From Cyanidium caldarium (taxonomy: Eukaryota; Rhodophyta; Bangiophyceae; Cyanidiales; Cyanidiaceae), in the NCBI GenBank assembly GCA_026184775.1, contig JANCYW010000008.1, positions 424,040 through 488,039 on the forward strand: 64,000 bases of DNA, read 5' to 3'. Under the pieces are notes generated by a model. It was not told where the DNA came from. It ran no database searches and worked only from the letters and a program-made list of their open reading frames with translations. Below, piece after piece: positions 28,278-36,970 of this stretch (within the stretch, counting starts at the first letter, position 1; every line of letters starts with the position of its first letter). A program made the translations under genes and the position numbers.

Positions 28278-30071
28278 ATGTCGTCGCCATCGACGCCACC
28301 GGCTGTTGTGGAGTGTGCGCTCGAGGATTCCACGTCCGGGAGCGACCACGACAACCGTGCTGAGCGAGGCGGGCACACTCCCGACGCGTGGCCTCACGGT
28401 GAGCGTCACGTTTTGCGCAGGAAACGGGTGGGTGCAGTGATGGAGAGTGCCGGGACAGAGGCATCTGCCGCCGACGAGGTGTGTGTTCGGGAGGATCGGT
28501 CGCTCACACAGAGAGACACCGGCGCGCCTGCCGCTGCGCGGCGCGTTTCCCTCGCCGCACCGCCGACCGACGTTTGCTCTCGGCGACGGCGTTTCTGGGT
28601 GTGCGCGTCCAGTGTTCATACCGACGCCACTCCAGCGCCGCGAAAAGCTCCGGATGTTACCCCGTCGGGGAGCCCGGGCTGGACACACGCTCGCCGTCGC
28701 TTCTCGTTCCAGTCGCCGGCACCATCCGAGGCGCATCCACCGCCGACGCCTAGTACGAATGAGCGGCAGCAGCCAGCGCGCCCAGCGGCATCGCCGGGGG
28801 TGTATCGCACGCCGGCACCCAAGGCGACATCTCTCTTGTCGGCATCCGCGGAGCGCGGCGGCAGCAGTGGCACCAAACGCATTCGATTGTGCCCCGACAC
28901 GCCGGCAGCACCCAAGGTAGACGAGCACGGCGCACAAGGACATGCGCACCCGACACCAACTGTGACGGCAGTGTCCCGCATCGCTCTCACCGATTCGGTT
29001 CGACGGCGGCTGCTCTCCCGCCTGCATACGCCCACCGTGCGCTCGCCCGAGGTGGATGTGGATGAAGCGTGGGGCGCGAGTGCGACATCCGCGCCGCCGC
29101 CTGTGTCCGATGCGTCTTCGCTCTCTGCGGCGCCCGTGCAACTGGCCCGGATGCTGGCGTCGTGGGAATCGTCGCGGCTGTCGTTGCTGCTGCCGCACGA
29201 GGCGACCACGCCCGGCACCGATGCCCGAATGGTGCGGGCCGTGTGTGCCCGGGAGCTGGGGGAGTGGCGCGCCCGGCATGGCTGGGTGCAAGTGCAGATT
29301 ACGGAGATCACCGCTTCCCCGGCGGACCGGCCGCCGTCCGATAACCCCACGGCGGTGCAGATGACGTTGGCGCGGGTAACGGGCAAGACGCCGACGGATG
29401 TAGCTCCCAGTCTGCCGTGCGGAGAGGTGGTGCTGCTCTTGTTGCCGGCGAATGCCATCGCGGGTATGCTGGAGGTGGGCGCACAGTTGCTGCTTCCGGC
29501 CTGCTTTTGGCACACGAGCGCGTGGCCCTCCACTGCGGCGAGGCCGGCGATGCCCTGGCCGGTGATATGTGCGGCGCTCGCGATACGATTGGGCGGTGGC
29601 GCGGGATCACCCGATGAGCCGCGCGGCAAGCCGCAAAGAGGAGAGCCGACGGATACTCCGGGCCATCCCGCGCAAGCGCCCCCGCAACGCACCCGTGGCC
29701 GTGTCCATGTGCATGACTTGGCCGACCTGAGTGGTCGCCTCTTTCTCACACAACCATACGTGAGTGTTCGGGGGCGGCCTCGGCGACGCCTGCCGCACGG
29801 CAACGCCATCCTGGTGCAGGACATCGGTACGCCGCGGTTTGCTTGCATCATCATCACCACCACCACCACCACCACCACCACCCATTTTTCCGAGGCGTTC
29901 ATGGCGAAGCTGGCATGGGGCCGCGTGCACACGTTCGAGCACTTGTCACTCACACATATCGATGACGAGCCGCCGTCCAGCACGGCCGTCGAGCACATCG
30001 CGTGGGTGTTGCGAACCAACCCGGACACCCGCGTCTCCCTCCTCGACTCGCACCCACTGCAATGCGTGTAG
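28278..30071 (+). CDS. Hypothetical protein with disordered N-terminus and possible OB-like C-terminus
   Basis: A 597-residue protein I do not recognise. The first ~270 residues are low complexity (Ser, Pro, Ala, Thr, Arg), with repeated SP/TP sites that could be phosphorylated. The C-terminal ~300 residues alternate strands and helices (for example GEVVLLLLPANAIAGMLEVG, HVHDLADLSGRLFLTQPYV) in a pattern that could be OB-fold-like. A CACC-type microsatellite (29849-29882) encodes a run of nine threonines inside this part. The frame starts upstream with GTG; ATG 28278 is used. Function unknown. Confidence 0.55.
   Translation: MSSPSTPPAVVECALEDSTSGSDHDNRAERGGHTPDAWPHGERHVLRRKRVGAVMESAGTEASAADEVCVREDRSLTQRDTGAPAAARRVSLAAPPTDVCSRRRRFWVCASSVHTDATPAPRKAPDVTPSGSPGWTHARRRFSFQSPAPSEAHPPPTPSTNERQQPARPAASPGVYRTPAPKATSLLSASAERGGSSGTKRIRLCPDTPAAPKVDEHGAQGHAHPTPTVTAVSRIALTDSVRRRLLSRLHTPTVRSPEVDVDEAWGASATSAPPPVSDASSLSAAPVQLARMLASWESSRLSLLLPHEATTPGTDARMVRAVCARELGEWRARHGWVQVQITEITASPADRPPSDNPTAVQMTLARVTGKTPTDVAPSLPCGEVVLLLLPANAIAGMLEVGAQLLLPACFWHTSAWPSTAARPAMPWPVICAALAIRLGGGAGSPDEPRGKPQRGEPTDTPGHPAQAPPQRTRGRVHVHDLADLSGRLFLTQPYVSVRGRPRRRLPHGNAILVQDIGTPRFACIIITTTTTTTTTHFSEAFMAKLAWGRVHTFEHLSLTHIDDEPPSSTAVEHIAWVLRTNPDTRVSLLDSHPLQCV
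29849..29882 (+). repeat. In-frame ATC/ACC trinucleotide microsatellite
   Basis: Three ATC codons followed by nine ACC codons inside the hypothetical gene at 28278-30071, giving an Ile-Thr run. Such a repeat can change length by slippage without breaking the frame. Confidence 0.85.
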
Positions 30072-30293
30072 AGCCGGCACACGCTTCTCGTCTCGCGGGA
30101 CATGCGTTGTGAGCGCCTCCCGATGGCTCATGCCGCACGCCTCCCGGTGGCACGACGACGCGATGCGCCCTCCCGGTGCGATCCGCTGTCGTTGCACGCC
30201 TTGTCCCGTTACGCTTCCCTCTGTCCGTCCTCCTCGTTTTCCTCTGCACCGGACACGCATCTAGGTTAGCGTCCACGACTTGTCCACCTTTCC

Positions 30294-30932
30294 ATGCCAT
30301 TTGTGCAACCGCCGCCAGTGCCACTGCCGCTCCATCCTCTCCAACACCTCGGGGGCGCCTTGCTCCCCCGACGCACGCGACTGGCGCACATCGCCACACC
30401 GCCCGTCCCGCACCGCTTCCTCCGCTCCCTTCTCGCCCGCGCGCCACCGCCGCCGCCGCCGTCGTCGGACGGACGCGATGCGGCCGTCACTGCGCTGCGG
30501 GTGGTGCAGACCGCTGGCGACGGGCGATGTCTGTTCCGGGCCATCGCCAAGTGTCTGGCGCACTACGGCCAGCGGCCGCTGCCGGAACGGCTGGAGCGCG
30601 CCGACGCCGACGCCCTCCGCGAGGCCGCCTACGAGGAGATCTGCCTGCGACGCCGCAACGAATTCCAGAAAAAGGGCGTCATCGAGGGCGATATCCACGC
30701 CTACTGTGCCGAGCTGCGCTCGCCCGAGTTTTACGCCGGCGAAGCCGAGATGTTCGTGCTGTCGGACGTGCTGCAGACGCCCATCGAGGTGTATCTGTAC
30801 CAGCGGGAGCAGCATCGGGTGGTGAAGATCGTGGAGTACGGCGGGAGGTATCGACAGGCCGCCGACGCTGCCCAGCCGGTGCGCGTGCTGTACAACGGAG
30901 TGAATCACTACTCGGCGCTCCTACCCCAATGA
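30294..30932 (+). CDS. OTU-family cysteine protease (deubiquitinase)
   Basis: A 212-residue protein that is essentially one OTU domain. The catalytic loop AGDGRCLFRA places Asp76 and the nucleophile Cys79, and the C-terminal NHYSALLP carries the catalytic His205. PIEVYLYQREQHRVVKI matches the conserved central strand pair. The first ~60 residues are Pro-rich with several Arg and could be a targeting signal or a flexible tail. Full-length OTU domains of this small kind occur in plants and algae and cleave ubiquitin chains; the linkage preference is unknown. It converges on glycerol kinase with 10 bp between stops. Confidence 0.92.
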   Translation: MPFVQPPPVPLPLHPLQHLGGALLPRRTRLAHIATPPVPHRFLRSLLARAPPPPPPSSDGRDAAVTALRVVQTAGDGRCLFRAIAKCLAHYGQRPLPERLERADADALREAAYEEICLRRRNEFQKKGVIEGDIHAYCAELRSPEFYAGEAEMFVLSDVLQTPIEVYLYQREQHRVVKIVEYGGRYRQAADAAQPVRVLYNGVNHYSALLPQ

Positions 30933-30942
30933 GAGCGGAGAT

Positions 30943-32595
30943 TCACTTCTCATCCTCGTCTCCGTCCTCGACCGCCCATCCCAACGACCGCTCTACCGCC
31001 TGACTCCAGCGGCGATGACGCGCCTGGCGTTCTGTCGCGCCGATCTGCGGGGTAAACTCGCGCTCCTGCTGCCACAACGCGCGGACGGCCTCCATATCGG
31101 TGAACACTCCGGCGCCGATGGCGGCGGCCGCGGCTGCGCCCAACGCGGTCGCCTCGCCGACCCGCGGTCGCACCACCGGCATGCCCAGCAGATCGGCCTG
31201 GATCTGCATCAACAGGTTATTGGCGGCCATACCGCCGTCCACCCGCAGCGCGTCGTGCTCCAGCGCCAGTCCGGCCTGCTGCAGATCCGATTCGGCGGCG
31301 CGCAACACCTCCGTGGTCTGGAAGCACACCTGCTCCAGCATGGCGCGCACCAGATGCGCCCGCCGGGTGAACTGGGTCATGCCGACGATGGTGCCGCGGG
31401 CGTCGCTGCGCCAGCGCGGCGCGAACAGGCCGCTAAACGCCGGCACCAGGTACACGTCGCCGGTGTCGGGCACCGATGCGGCCACCTGCTCGGCCTCCTT
31501 CACACTACCGACTATCTGTAAATGGTCTGCCAGCCACTGCACCCCGGCGCCGGCCACCGCCACCGAGCCCTCCAGCGCGTAATGCATCGGGGCGCACGCA
31601 CCCAGTCGGAACGCCGCCGTGGTCAGCAGACCGTGCGCGCTGGGCACGGCGCGTTCCCCGGTGTGCACCATCAGGAAACAGCCGGTACCGTAGGTGCACT
31701 TGGCGGTGCCTACATGCAGGCACGCCTGGCCCACCATGGCGGCGTGCTGATCGCCCAGCACGCCCGCGATGGGCAACCGGCCGTCCCAGGCGCAGCCGGT
31801 GCCGCTCAGGGTGCCGTACACCTCGGCGCTGCTGCAGATGCGCGGCAGACACGACTCGGGAATGCCGAACGCCTGCAGCAGCTGCGCGTCCCAGCGCTGC
31901 CGTTGCAGATCCATCAGCAGCGTGCGGCTGGCGTTGGTCACGTCGGTCACGTGCGCGCGCTGCTCGGTCAGTCGGTACAGCAACCACGAGTCCACCGTCC
32001 CGAACAGGGCGCTACCCGACAGGATGGCGTCGCGCACCGACGGATCGTGATCCATCAGCCATTTCAGTTTGACGCCCGAAAAGTAGGTGCTGATCGGCAG
32101 GCCGGTCCGCTCCCGAAAGCGATCCGCCGGATGATCGTGTCGATCGGCACCTTTGGCGGCAGCGGCCGTCCGCCCGGTGCGTCGTCGCTTGTGATCTTCA
32201 GCACCGTCCACCTCGGCCATCAACGCCCGACACGTTTCCCGCGTGCGAATATCCGACCACACCAGCGCCCGGTGCAACGGCCGGCCGCTCTCGCGATCCC
32301 ACACCACGGTGGTCTCGCGCTGGTTGGCGATGCCCACCGCCTTCACCGACTCCACCGAGATGCCCGCCTCGCACGCCTTATCGCATACCACTCGGATGCA
32401 CTCCCGTGCCTGCTCCAGTATCTCTTCGGCGTCGTGCTCGATCCAGCCCGGCTGCGGGAAGTACTGGCGGTGCTCTCGTTGATGCGACGCGGCCACGGTG
32501 GCGTCGCTCGTGTCGAACAAGATGGCCCGAGTCGAGGTGGTGCCCTGATCCAGTGCCAGCACATAACAAGGTGATGCACTATTCGTGTCGGTCAT
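30943..32595 (-). CDS. GUT1: Glycerol kinase
   Basis: A 550-residue FGGY-family kinase that phosphorylates glycerol to glycerol 3-phosphate, relevant for algae that use glycerol as carbon source or osmolyte. The phosphate loop is at the start (YVLALDQGTTSTRAILFD), with PGWIEHDAEEI, NQRETTVVWDRESGRPLH and the C-terminal ALRVDGGMAANNLLMQIQADLLG. It has an insertion of roughly 25 residues, rich in Lys/Arg/His (DHKRRRTGR, ADRHDHPAD), just before the TGLPISTYFSGVKLKWL strand, compared with the bacterial enzyme. The frame runs to 32724, but ATG 32595 (MTDTNS) directly precedes the domain. Confidence 0.96.
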   Translation of the reverse strand: MTDTNSASPCYVLALDQGTTSTRAILFDTSDATVAASHQREHRQYFPQPGWIEHDAEEILEQARECIRVVCDKACEAGISVESVKAVGIANQRETTVVWDRESGRPLHRALVWSDIRTRETCRALMAEVDGAEDHKRRRTGRTAAAAKGADRHDHPADRFRERTGLPISTYFSGVKLKWLMDHDPSVRDAILSGSALFGTVDSWLLYRLTEQRAHVTDVTNASRTLLMDLQRQRWDAQLLQAFGIPESCLPRICSSAEVYGTLSGTGCAWDGRLPIAGVLGDQHAAMVGQACLHVGTAKCTYGTGCFLMVHTGERAVPSAHGLLTTAAFRLGACAPMHYALEGSVAVAGAGVQWLADHLQIVGSVKEAEQVAASVPDTGDVYLVPAFSGLFAPRWRSDARGTIVGMTQFTRRAHLVRAMLEQVCFQTTEVLRAAESDLQQAGLALEHDALRVDGGMAANNLLMQIQADLLGMPVVRPRVGEATALGAAAAAAIGAGVFTDMEAVRALWQQEREFTPQIGATERQARHRRWSQAVERSLGWAVEDGDEDEK

Positions 32596-32892
32596 ATTCA
32601 AGAGTGCGTCGAGGCGCAGTGGAAGCGCAGACGTCTCCGGCAAGCGACGCGTGCGGAACGCCCGCCCCGACCGACCGGGTGGGGCGCGCTCGGTGAGGGC
32701 GCGGTGGCTCGGCGGCAGCCGCATCGGTGGGCCGCTCGAAACGGCCCTGTCGGTCCGCTTCCCTCCTCTGATTCGTCACCCTCACGCTCAGTGGCTATCC
32801 AGGGTCACGCACTGCGTCGTTACCGGGCAGTGCGCGTCATCTCTGGTGAGAAAACCGGGCACAGGGTGCTTTTGGTTCAACCCCGGCGTCGC

Positions 32893-33834
32893 ATGCGCTA
32901 CTTTGAGGAGGGCCCGCTCGGCCCGGAGTCGCTGCGGCACCACCGCCGACGAGCGCGCTTCTGGGGAGCGGCCACGGCCACGGTCAACTGGTGTGAGCGG
33001 GACTATGCCATTACGCCGTACGTTGCGGAGTTCTACAACGCCCTCTCCAGCTTGGCGTTCGTCGCGTACGCCGCGCTCGGCCTGCGGCTGTACGGCGACC
33101 GACGGGTGTACGAGCGGCGGTTTGTGGTGGCGTTGTGGTTTCTGGTGGGGGTGGGTGTGGGATCGGCCCTGTTCCATGCCACGCTGTGGCGCAGTATGCA
33201 GCTGCTGGACGAGTTGCCCATGGTGTACGTGGTGCTGGTGCAGCTGTGGGTGTTGCTGGAGCGGTGGTCGGTGCGGCGGGGGCGGCGCCGGGGACTCGGA
33301 CGGGCGTTGGCGTTCTCCATCGGAGCGGCTGCCTTCACGGTGAGCTATGTGTGGATATGGCGGTCGGCACTGTGGCACCAGGTGGTGTTCGGCGCCCTGA
33401 TGGTGTGGGTGACGCTGCTGAGCGTGCGGTGTCTGCGCGAGACCGCTCAGGTGCGCGCGCGTCGTCTGTACACCACCTCGGTGGCGCTGTATGCAGTCGG
33501 GTTTGTGCTGTGGAACGTGGACAACCAGTTTTGTCACTGGGTGCGGCCGCTACATTTGCATGCAGTGTGGCACCTGTGCATGGCCACCGGCGCGTGGCTG
33601 GCGTTTTCGTTCGTGCTGTACGATCGGCTGCGGCGATTGGCGGCGAGTCCGGAGGTGCATCTGGCCTGCGGACTGCTGCCGTATGTGGTGGCCGGCGCCG
33701 GCAAGCCCGACGGACCGCCGACACGCGTGCCGGTCAAAGCCGGCCGAGCAGTGCCAGCGCCCATGCGTACCGATGTCACTACCCCGAAACGATTGCACAA
33801 GGTGCGCAGCCGCGTCGAGTTTTTCACCTTGTGA
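32893..33834 (+). CDS. Alkaline ceramidase (ACER/YPC1/YDC1 type)
   Basis: A 313-residue multi-spanning hydrolase that splits ceramide into a sphingoid base and fatty acid in the ER or Golgi. Diagnostic motifs are WGAATATVNWCERDYAITPYVAEFYNALSSLAF near the N-terminus (shown here in part), SALFHATLW, LLDELPMVYVV and LHAVWHLCMATG, which carry the conserved Asp, His and Ser of the zinc site. About seven membrane helices follow. It begins MRYFEEGPLGP at ATG 32893; the longer frame from 32704 is low-complexity. Its stop lies 4 bp from that of convergent tocopherol cyclase. Confidence 0.93.
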   Translation: MRYFEEGPLGPESLRHHRRRARFWGAATATVNWCERDYAITPYVAEFYNALSSLAFVAYAALGLRLYGDRRVYERRFVVALWFLVGVGVGSALFHATLWRSMQLLDELPMVYVVLVQLWVLLERWSVRRGRRRGLGRALAFSIGAAAFTVSYVWIWRSALWHQVVFGALMVWVTLLSVRCLRETAQVRARRLYTTSVALYAVGFVLWNVDNQFCHWVRPLHLHAVWHLCMATGAWLAFSFVLYDRLRRLAASPEVHLACGLLPYVVAGAGKPDGPPTRVPVKAGRAVPAPMRTDVTTPKRLHKVRSRVEFFTL

Positions 33835-33838
33835 CGTT

Positions 33839-35173
33839 CTATACGCGCACTCCGCGCGGCCGACGACCCTCGCCCGCGTACACCAGCGCTTTCAACGGTG
33901 GCGAAAAGGCGCGGCGCTCGGCGGCCCATCGCGGCGGCTGGCATGTCGGTGCCCAGTCGCCGCCGACCTCCACCGCCGCATGGCGTCCGGTGCGTGCGTC
34001 GAGAATCACGCGTCCGGTGCGACGGTCGCGAATGCTCAGCTGCAGCGCGCCGCGCGCCCCGTCGCGCACCACGAATTCCATACCGCGCGTCGTCGGCCCC
34101 AGCACCAGCGCGCCGTCGTCACGCGCGTCTGCCCACGCCTCCACCACGGCGGTGTAGCGGTGACCGTCGGCCTCGATGTGCCAGTGGCCCCAGCCGGCGT
34201 CCCATCGCACCACCTCGCACGTCCACGGGGTGAATTCCCAAAACGCGCCGCCCACGTGCACGCCGATCATACCGATGCGCTCGCGCGTCAGCACCGCTTG
34301 CGGTCGGCCCGGCAGGCACAGATCCCGCATGGCGCCCACGGCGGTGAGCGTCAGCAGGGTGTGCGGATCGAACGGGGCTTCGGTAAAGTATTCCGGTTGC
34401 AGTTCGATGTGCTCAAACTGCTGGCACTGCAGCCAGAACCACCGCGACGGGAACGCCGCCCCCCAGTTCTTCTCCACGTACGTCGGCGCGTGCTCGAAGG
34501 CGTACCGCCGTCCGCGCCAATCCATCAGGGTGCCGCTGGAGAGCGCGTAAGCGCTGAGTACTTGCCAGCCGGGCTCGAAGATCTGCAACTGCGACAGCCA
34601 CGTGGCCGTGGAGCGCTGGCCATCCGCGCCCCAGCCGATCAGCGGCGTGGTGCGCAGGTTGTACGCGCAGACGATGCCGGTGCGCAGACCGGTGGCACTA
34701 GAGCGCTGCCAGTCGATATCCTCCGAGCGGACGCTGCCGCAGTGCTGCAGCGCGTTGAGCTGATACCCGGTGAGGATGTGCTGGTGAAAGAGCGCGGGCG
34801 CCAACGGTCGCGCCCCAGACAGCTCCACGTCCTGCGTGCGCCACCACTGTCCGAGATCGAGTCGGCCGGTGGGCGTGTGCGCCGGTCGCGGAAAGCAGCC
34901 GCCGCGTGCCTCCCGCGTGACCAACAGCTCGTCGGTCTCCATGCCCAGCACTTGCATCCGCCCCCGATCGCCCTCCTCCAGACTATACATAAAAGCGAAC
35001 GGAGACGGCAGTGACGGCGAGCAGATGCGCACGTACCACCCCTCAAAGTAGCCCGGCTTGTTCGGTGCCCGATGCGTGCCCGAGTGCGGCGGATTGGGGA
35101 GCGGAGGGCGCGAGCCACTGTGGAGTCTGAGCGCCCCCGAAAGAGGGAGAGAATAGGCGAGGAAAAAGGGCAT
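33839..35173 (-). CDS. VTE1: Tocopherol cyclase (VTE1)
   Basis: A 444-residue plastid enzyme that closes the chromanol ring in tocopherol (vitamin E) synthesis. The family start GTHRAPNKPGYFEGWYVRI follows a short N-terminal leader (MPFFLAYSLPLSGALRLHSG) that could serve for plastid targeting. Further conserved stretches are NWGAAFPSRWFWLQCQQF, GVHVGGAFWEF and FVVRDGARGALQLSIRD. Arabidopsis VTE1 has 488 residues including its transit peptide, so length agrees. The next gene, divergent, is a CTP-dependent lipid-kinase relative that might be phytol kinase, another tocopherol enzyme. Confidence 0.95.
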   Translation of the reverse strand: MPFFLAYSLPLSGALRLHSGSRPPLPNPPHSGTHRAPNKPGYFEGWYVRICSPSLPSPFAFMYSLEEGDRGRMQVLGMETDELLVTREARGGCFPRPAHTPTGRLDLGQWWRTQDVELSGARPLAPALFHQHILTGYQLNALQHCGSVRSEDIDWQRSSATGLRTGIVCAYNLRTTPLIGWGADGQRSTATWLSQLQIFEPGWQVLSAYALSSGTLMDWRGRRYAFEHAPTYVEKNWGAAFPSRWFWLQCQQFEHIELQPEYFTEAPFDPHTLLTLTAVGAMRDLCLPGRPQAVLTRERIGMIGVHVGGAFWEFTPWTCEVVRWDAGWGHWHIEADGHRYTAVVEAWADARDDGALVLGPTTRGMEFVVRDGARGALQLSIRDRRTGRVILDARTGRHAAVEVGGDWAPTCQPPRWAAERRAFSPPLKALVYAGEGRRPRGVRV

Positions 35174-35737
35174 GGGAGAGACAGAGGATGAGAGAAAGAG
35201 AGGTTACGAGGAGAGAAGCGTGGTGCCGAGCCGTCGCCACTTCATCCTCGTGGCGCGAGAGAGGAGCACGGACACTCTTCAGCGTGCATGCAACCTGTGT
35301 GTGACCGAATGCCGCATTCGACGTGACGAATTCCGAGAAATGCGCGGCTTCTCCTGCGACCATCTCGCGCCGCGGGCACCCGCGTCGCTCTCCCGGCGAA
35401 CTGCTCGATCAACCAAACTCGCTGTCGGGCGCAGACACCCATCGGCAACAACGCACACGAGCATGCCGTGAGTTGCGGCATGTTCTGTGTCGGCTATCGA
35501 CAGAACGGGTATAGGCACGCTAGACTGCGAAGCGTTTCCGCGGCGGTAGGCCGTTCTCGACGCCCTGGCGAAATGGACGTCTGCGCCGATGAACCGCGCG
35601 GGTGTAGCAATTCGCAACGGAAAGCGTTTTCGACTCCAGCAACCCGTAGCGTGCATTGCGCACGATCCAGCGCGCCCAACCGTTGGGGGCCTGCTCCTTC
35701 CACGCTCTCCCAGCTCTCCCTCGGCACACCGTCTCCC
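35174..35737. promoter_or_regulatory. Divergent intergenic region (VTE1 / lipid kinase)
   Basis: 564 bases between the two start codons, one of the longest gaps in the gene-dense part. It holds a purine-rich AGAG tract next to the VTE1 start (35174-35215). No gene or RNA recognised. Confidence 0.45.
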
Positions 35738-36472
35738 ATGCTGCCCTCGCGGCAGGCGCTGCACGTGGAGCGCAAGCTATTCCACTTCATCAACGGCGCG
35801 CTGCTGATGGTGATCTTCAATCAGTACCTCACACCGCACGATTACGTCACTCTGGTGGGCAGTTTCTGGGTGGTGCAGATGGCGGCGGAGATTCTGCGCC
35901 TGCGGTACGCGCGGGTCAACGCGTGGGTGACGCGCGCTTTTCGGCCCGTTATGCGCGCGCACGAAATGCGACACTTTAGCGGCATGCTGGCGTACGTGTT
36001 CGGCACGCTGCTGGTGGCGGCCCTGTTCAGCAAGCACGTCGCCATCGTGTCGGTGATGTTGCTGGCCACGTGCGATCCGGTGGCCGCGCTGGTGGGCAAC
36101 CTCGCGCGGCGGTTTCCGCGCCTCGATCGCCGCACCCGACTGCGCAACGGCAAGTCGGTGCTGGGCGCGGCCGCCGGCATGCTGGTGGCCGGCGCCAGCG
36201 CGTATCGCATCTTCGCCTGCTGCCGCCCGTCGCCCATCGGGTTCATCGGGCGACCGGCGGTGCTGCTGCTGTGCGCGTGGTTGGCGCTGGCCGCCGCCCT
36301 CGCCGAGCTATTCATTCCCACGCCGCAGGTCACCCTGCCGTTCAAGTACTTTCCGTTCGCCCTGGACGACAACACCATGATCCCGCTGGTGGTGGCGCTG
36401 TGCTTCTCCACCGCCACCGTGGTACTGCACTTTCCCAGCAACAGCGCGGTGGCTCCGTGGATATTGTGGTAG
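35738..36472 (+). CDS. CTP-dependent lipid kinase of the DGK1/SEC59/VTE5 superfamily
   Basis: A 244-residue integral membrane protein with about six hydrophobic helices. It carries the superfamily motifs: HVERKLFHFINGALL at the N-terminus, LATCDPVAALVGNLARRFP (the DPxA loop) and RLRNGKSVLGAAAGMLV (the GKS loop that binds CTP). The families sharing this are diacylglycerol kinase DGK1, dolichol kinase SEC59 and the phytol or phytyl-phosphate kinases VTE5/VTE6. Small size and the DPVAALVGN form lean toward DGK1; the location next to VTE1 leans toward phytol kinase. ATG 35738 precedes the conserved region directly. Confidence 0.78.
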   Translation: MLPSRQALHVERKLFHFINGALLMVIFNQYLTPHDYVTLVGSFWVVQMAAEILRLRYARVNAWVTRAFRPVMRAHEMRHFSGMLAYVFGTLLVAALFSKHVAIVSVMLLATCDPVAALVGNLARRFPRLDRRTRLRNGKSVLGAAAGMLVAGASAYRIFACCRPSPIGFIGRPAVLLLCAWLALAAALAELFIPTPQVTLPFKYFPFALDDNTMIPLVVALCFSTATVVLHFPSNSAVAPWILW

Positions 36473-36556
36473 GCGACGGGCTCCTTCCGCGAAAGGTCAT
36501 GCTCGCGTTGCGGTCTCTCCCGAGGAGGTAAACGTGCAGCGGCCCGACCGACGCCC

Positions 36557-36817
36557 TCAGTCCGACTCTTCCCCAGCGTCCTCCGCGTCGGTCGGGCGAA
36601 CGCCCTGCTCTTCTCCCTGTCGCTGTTCATTCACCAACGGGGTGAGCCATTCCGAGGCCTGCTCGCGCAGCTGCTTCAACTGGCCCGCCAGGCTGGGATA
36701 ATCCGTGCACGCCGCCGACGCCGAGCGCTGTTGCTGTCGGGCGGACGCACCTGCGCCACCCGCTTCCGCCCCTCGCACCTCCACCCGCAACTCGGCCGTC
36801 GCCTTCAGGTCGGCCAT
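36557..36817 (-). CDS. Small acidic protein, candidate GON7 subunit of KEOPS
   Basis: An 86-residue protein: a beta-hairpin-like start (ATAELRVEVRG), a Ser/Gln-rich linker, a helix (LAGQLKQLREQASEWLTPLVNEQR) and an acidic tail (DAEDAGEESD). This is the layout of GON7/C14orf142, the smallest subunit of the KEOPS complex that makes the t6A tRNA modification; the human helix also reaches a PLV step followed by an acidic tail. GON7 is very poorly conserved, so the call is by architecture only and could be chance. ATG 36817 is the start; the frame upstream opens with GTG. Confidence 0.45.
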   Translation of the reverse strand: MADLKATAELRVEVRGAEAGGAGASARQQQRSASAACTDYPSLAGQLKQLREQASEWLTPLVNEQRQGEEQGVRPTDAEDAGEESD

Positions 36818-36970
36818 CTTGACGGGAAGCACTGCAGTGTCCGGTGTGCTGGGAGGAGCGTGCGCAAGCGCTCATCAACAAGTGCCACGTGTCGGGCCGG
36901 TTCTCGCGTTCTCTCGCTGGAGACACGCTTCTCGTACCCAACGAGTACGCTCAGTGAGTCGATGCCTCGT

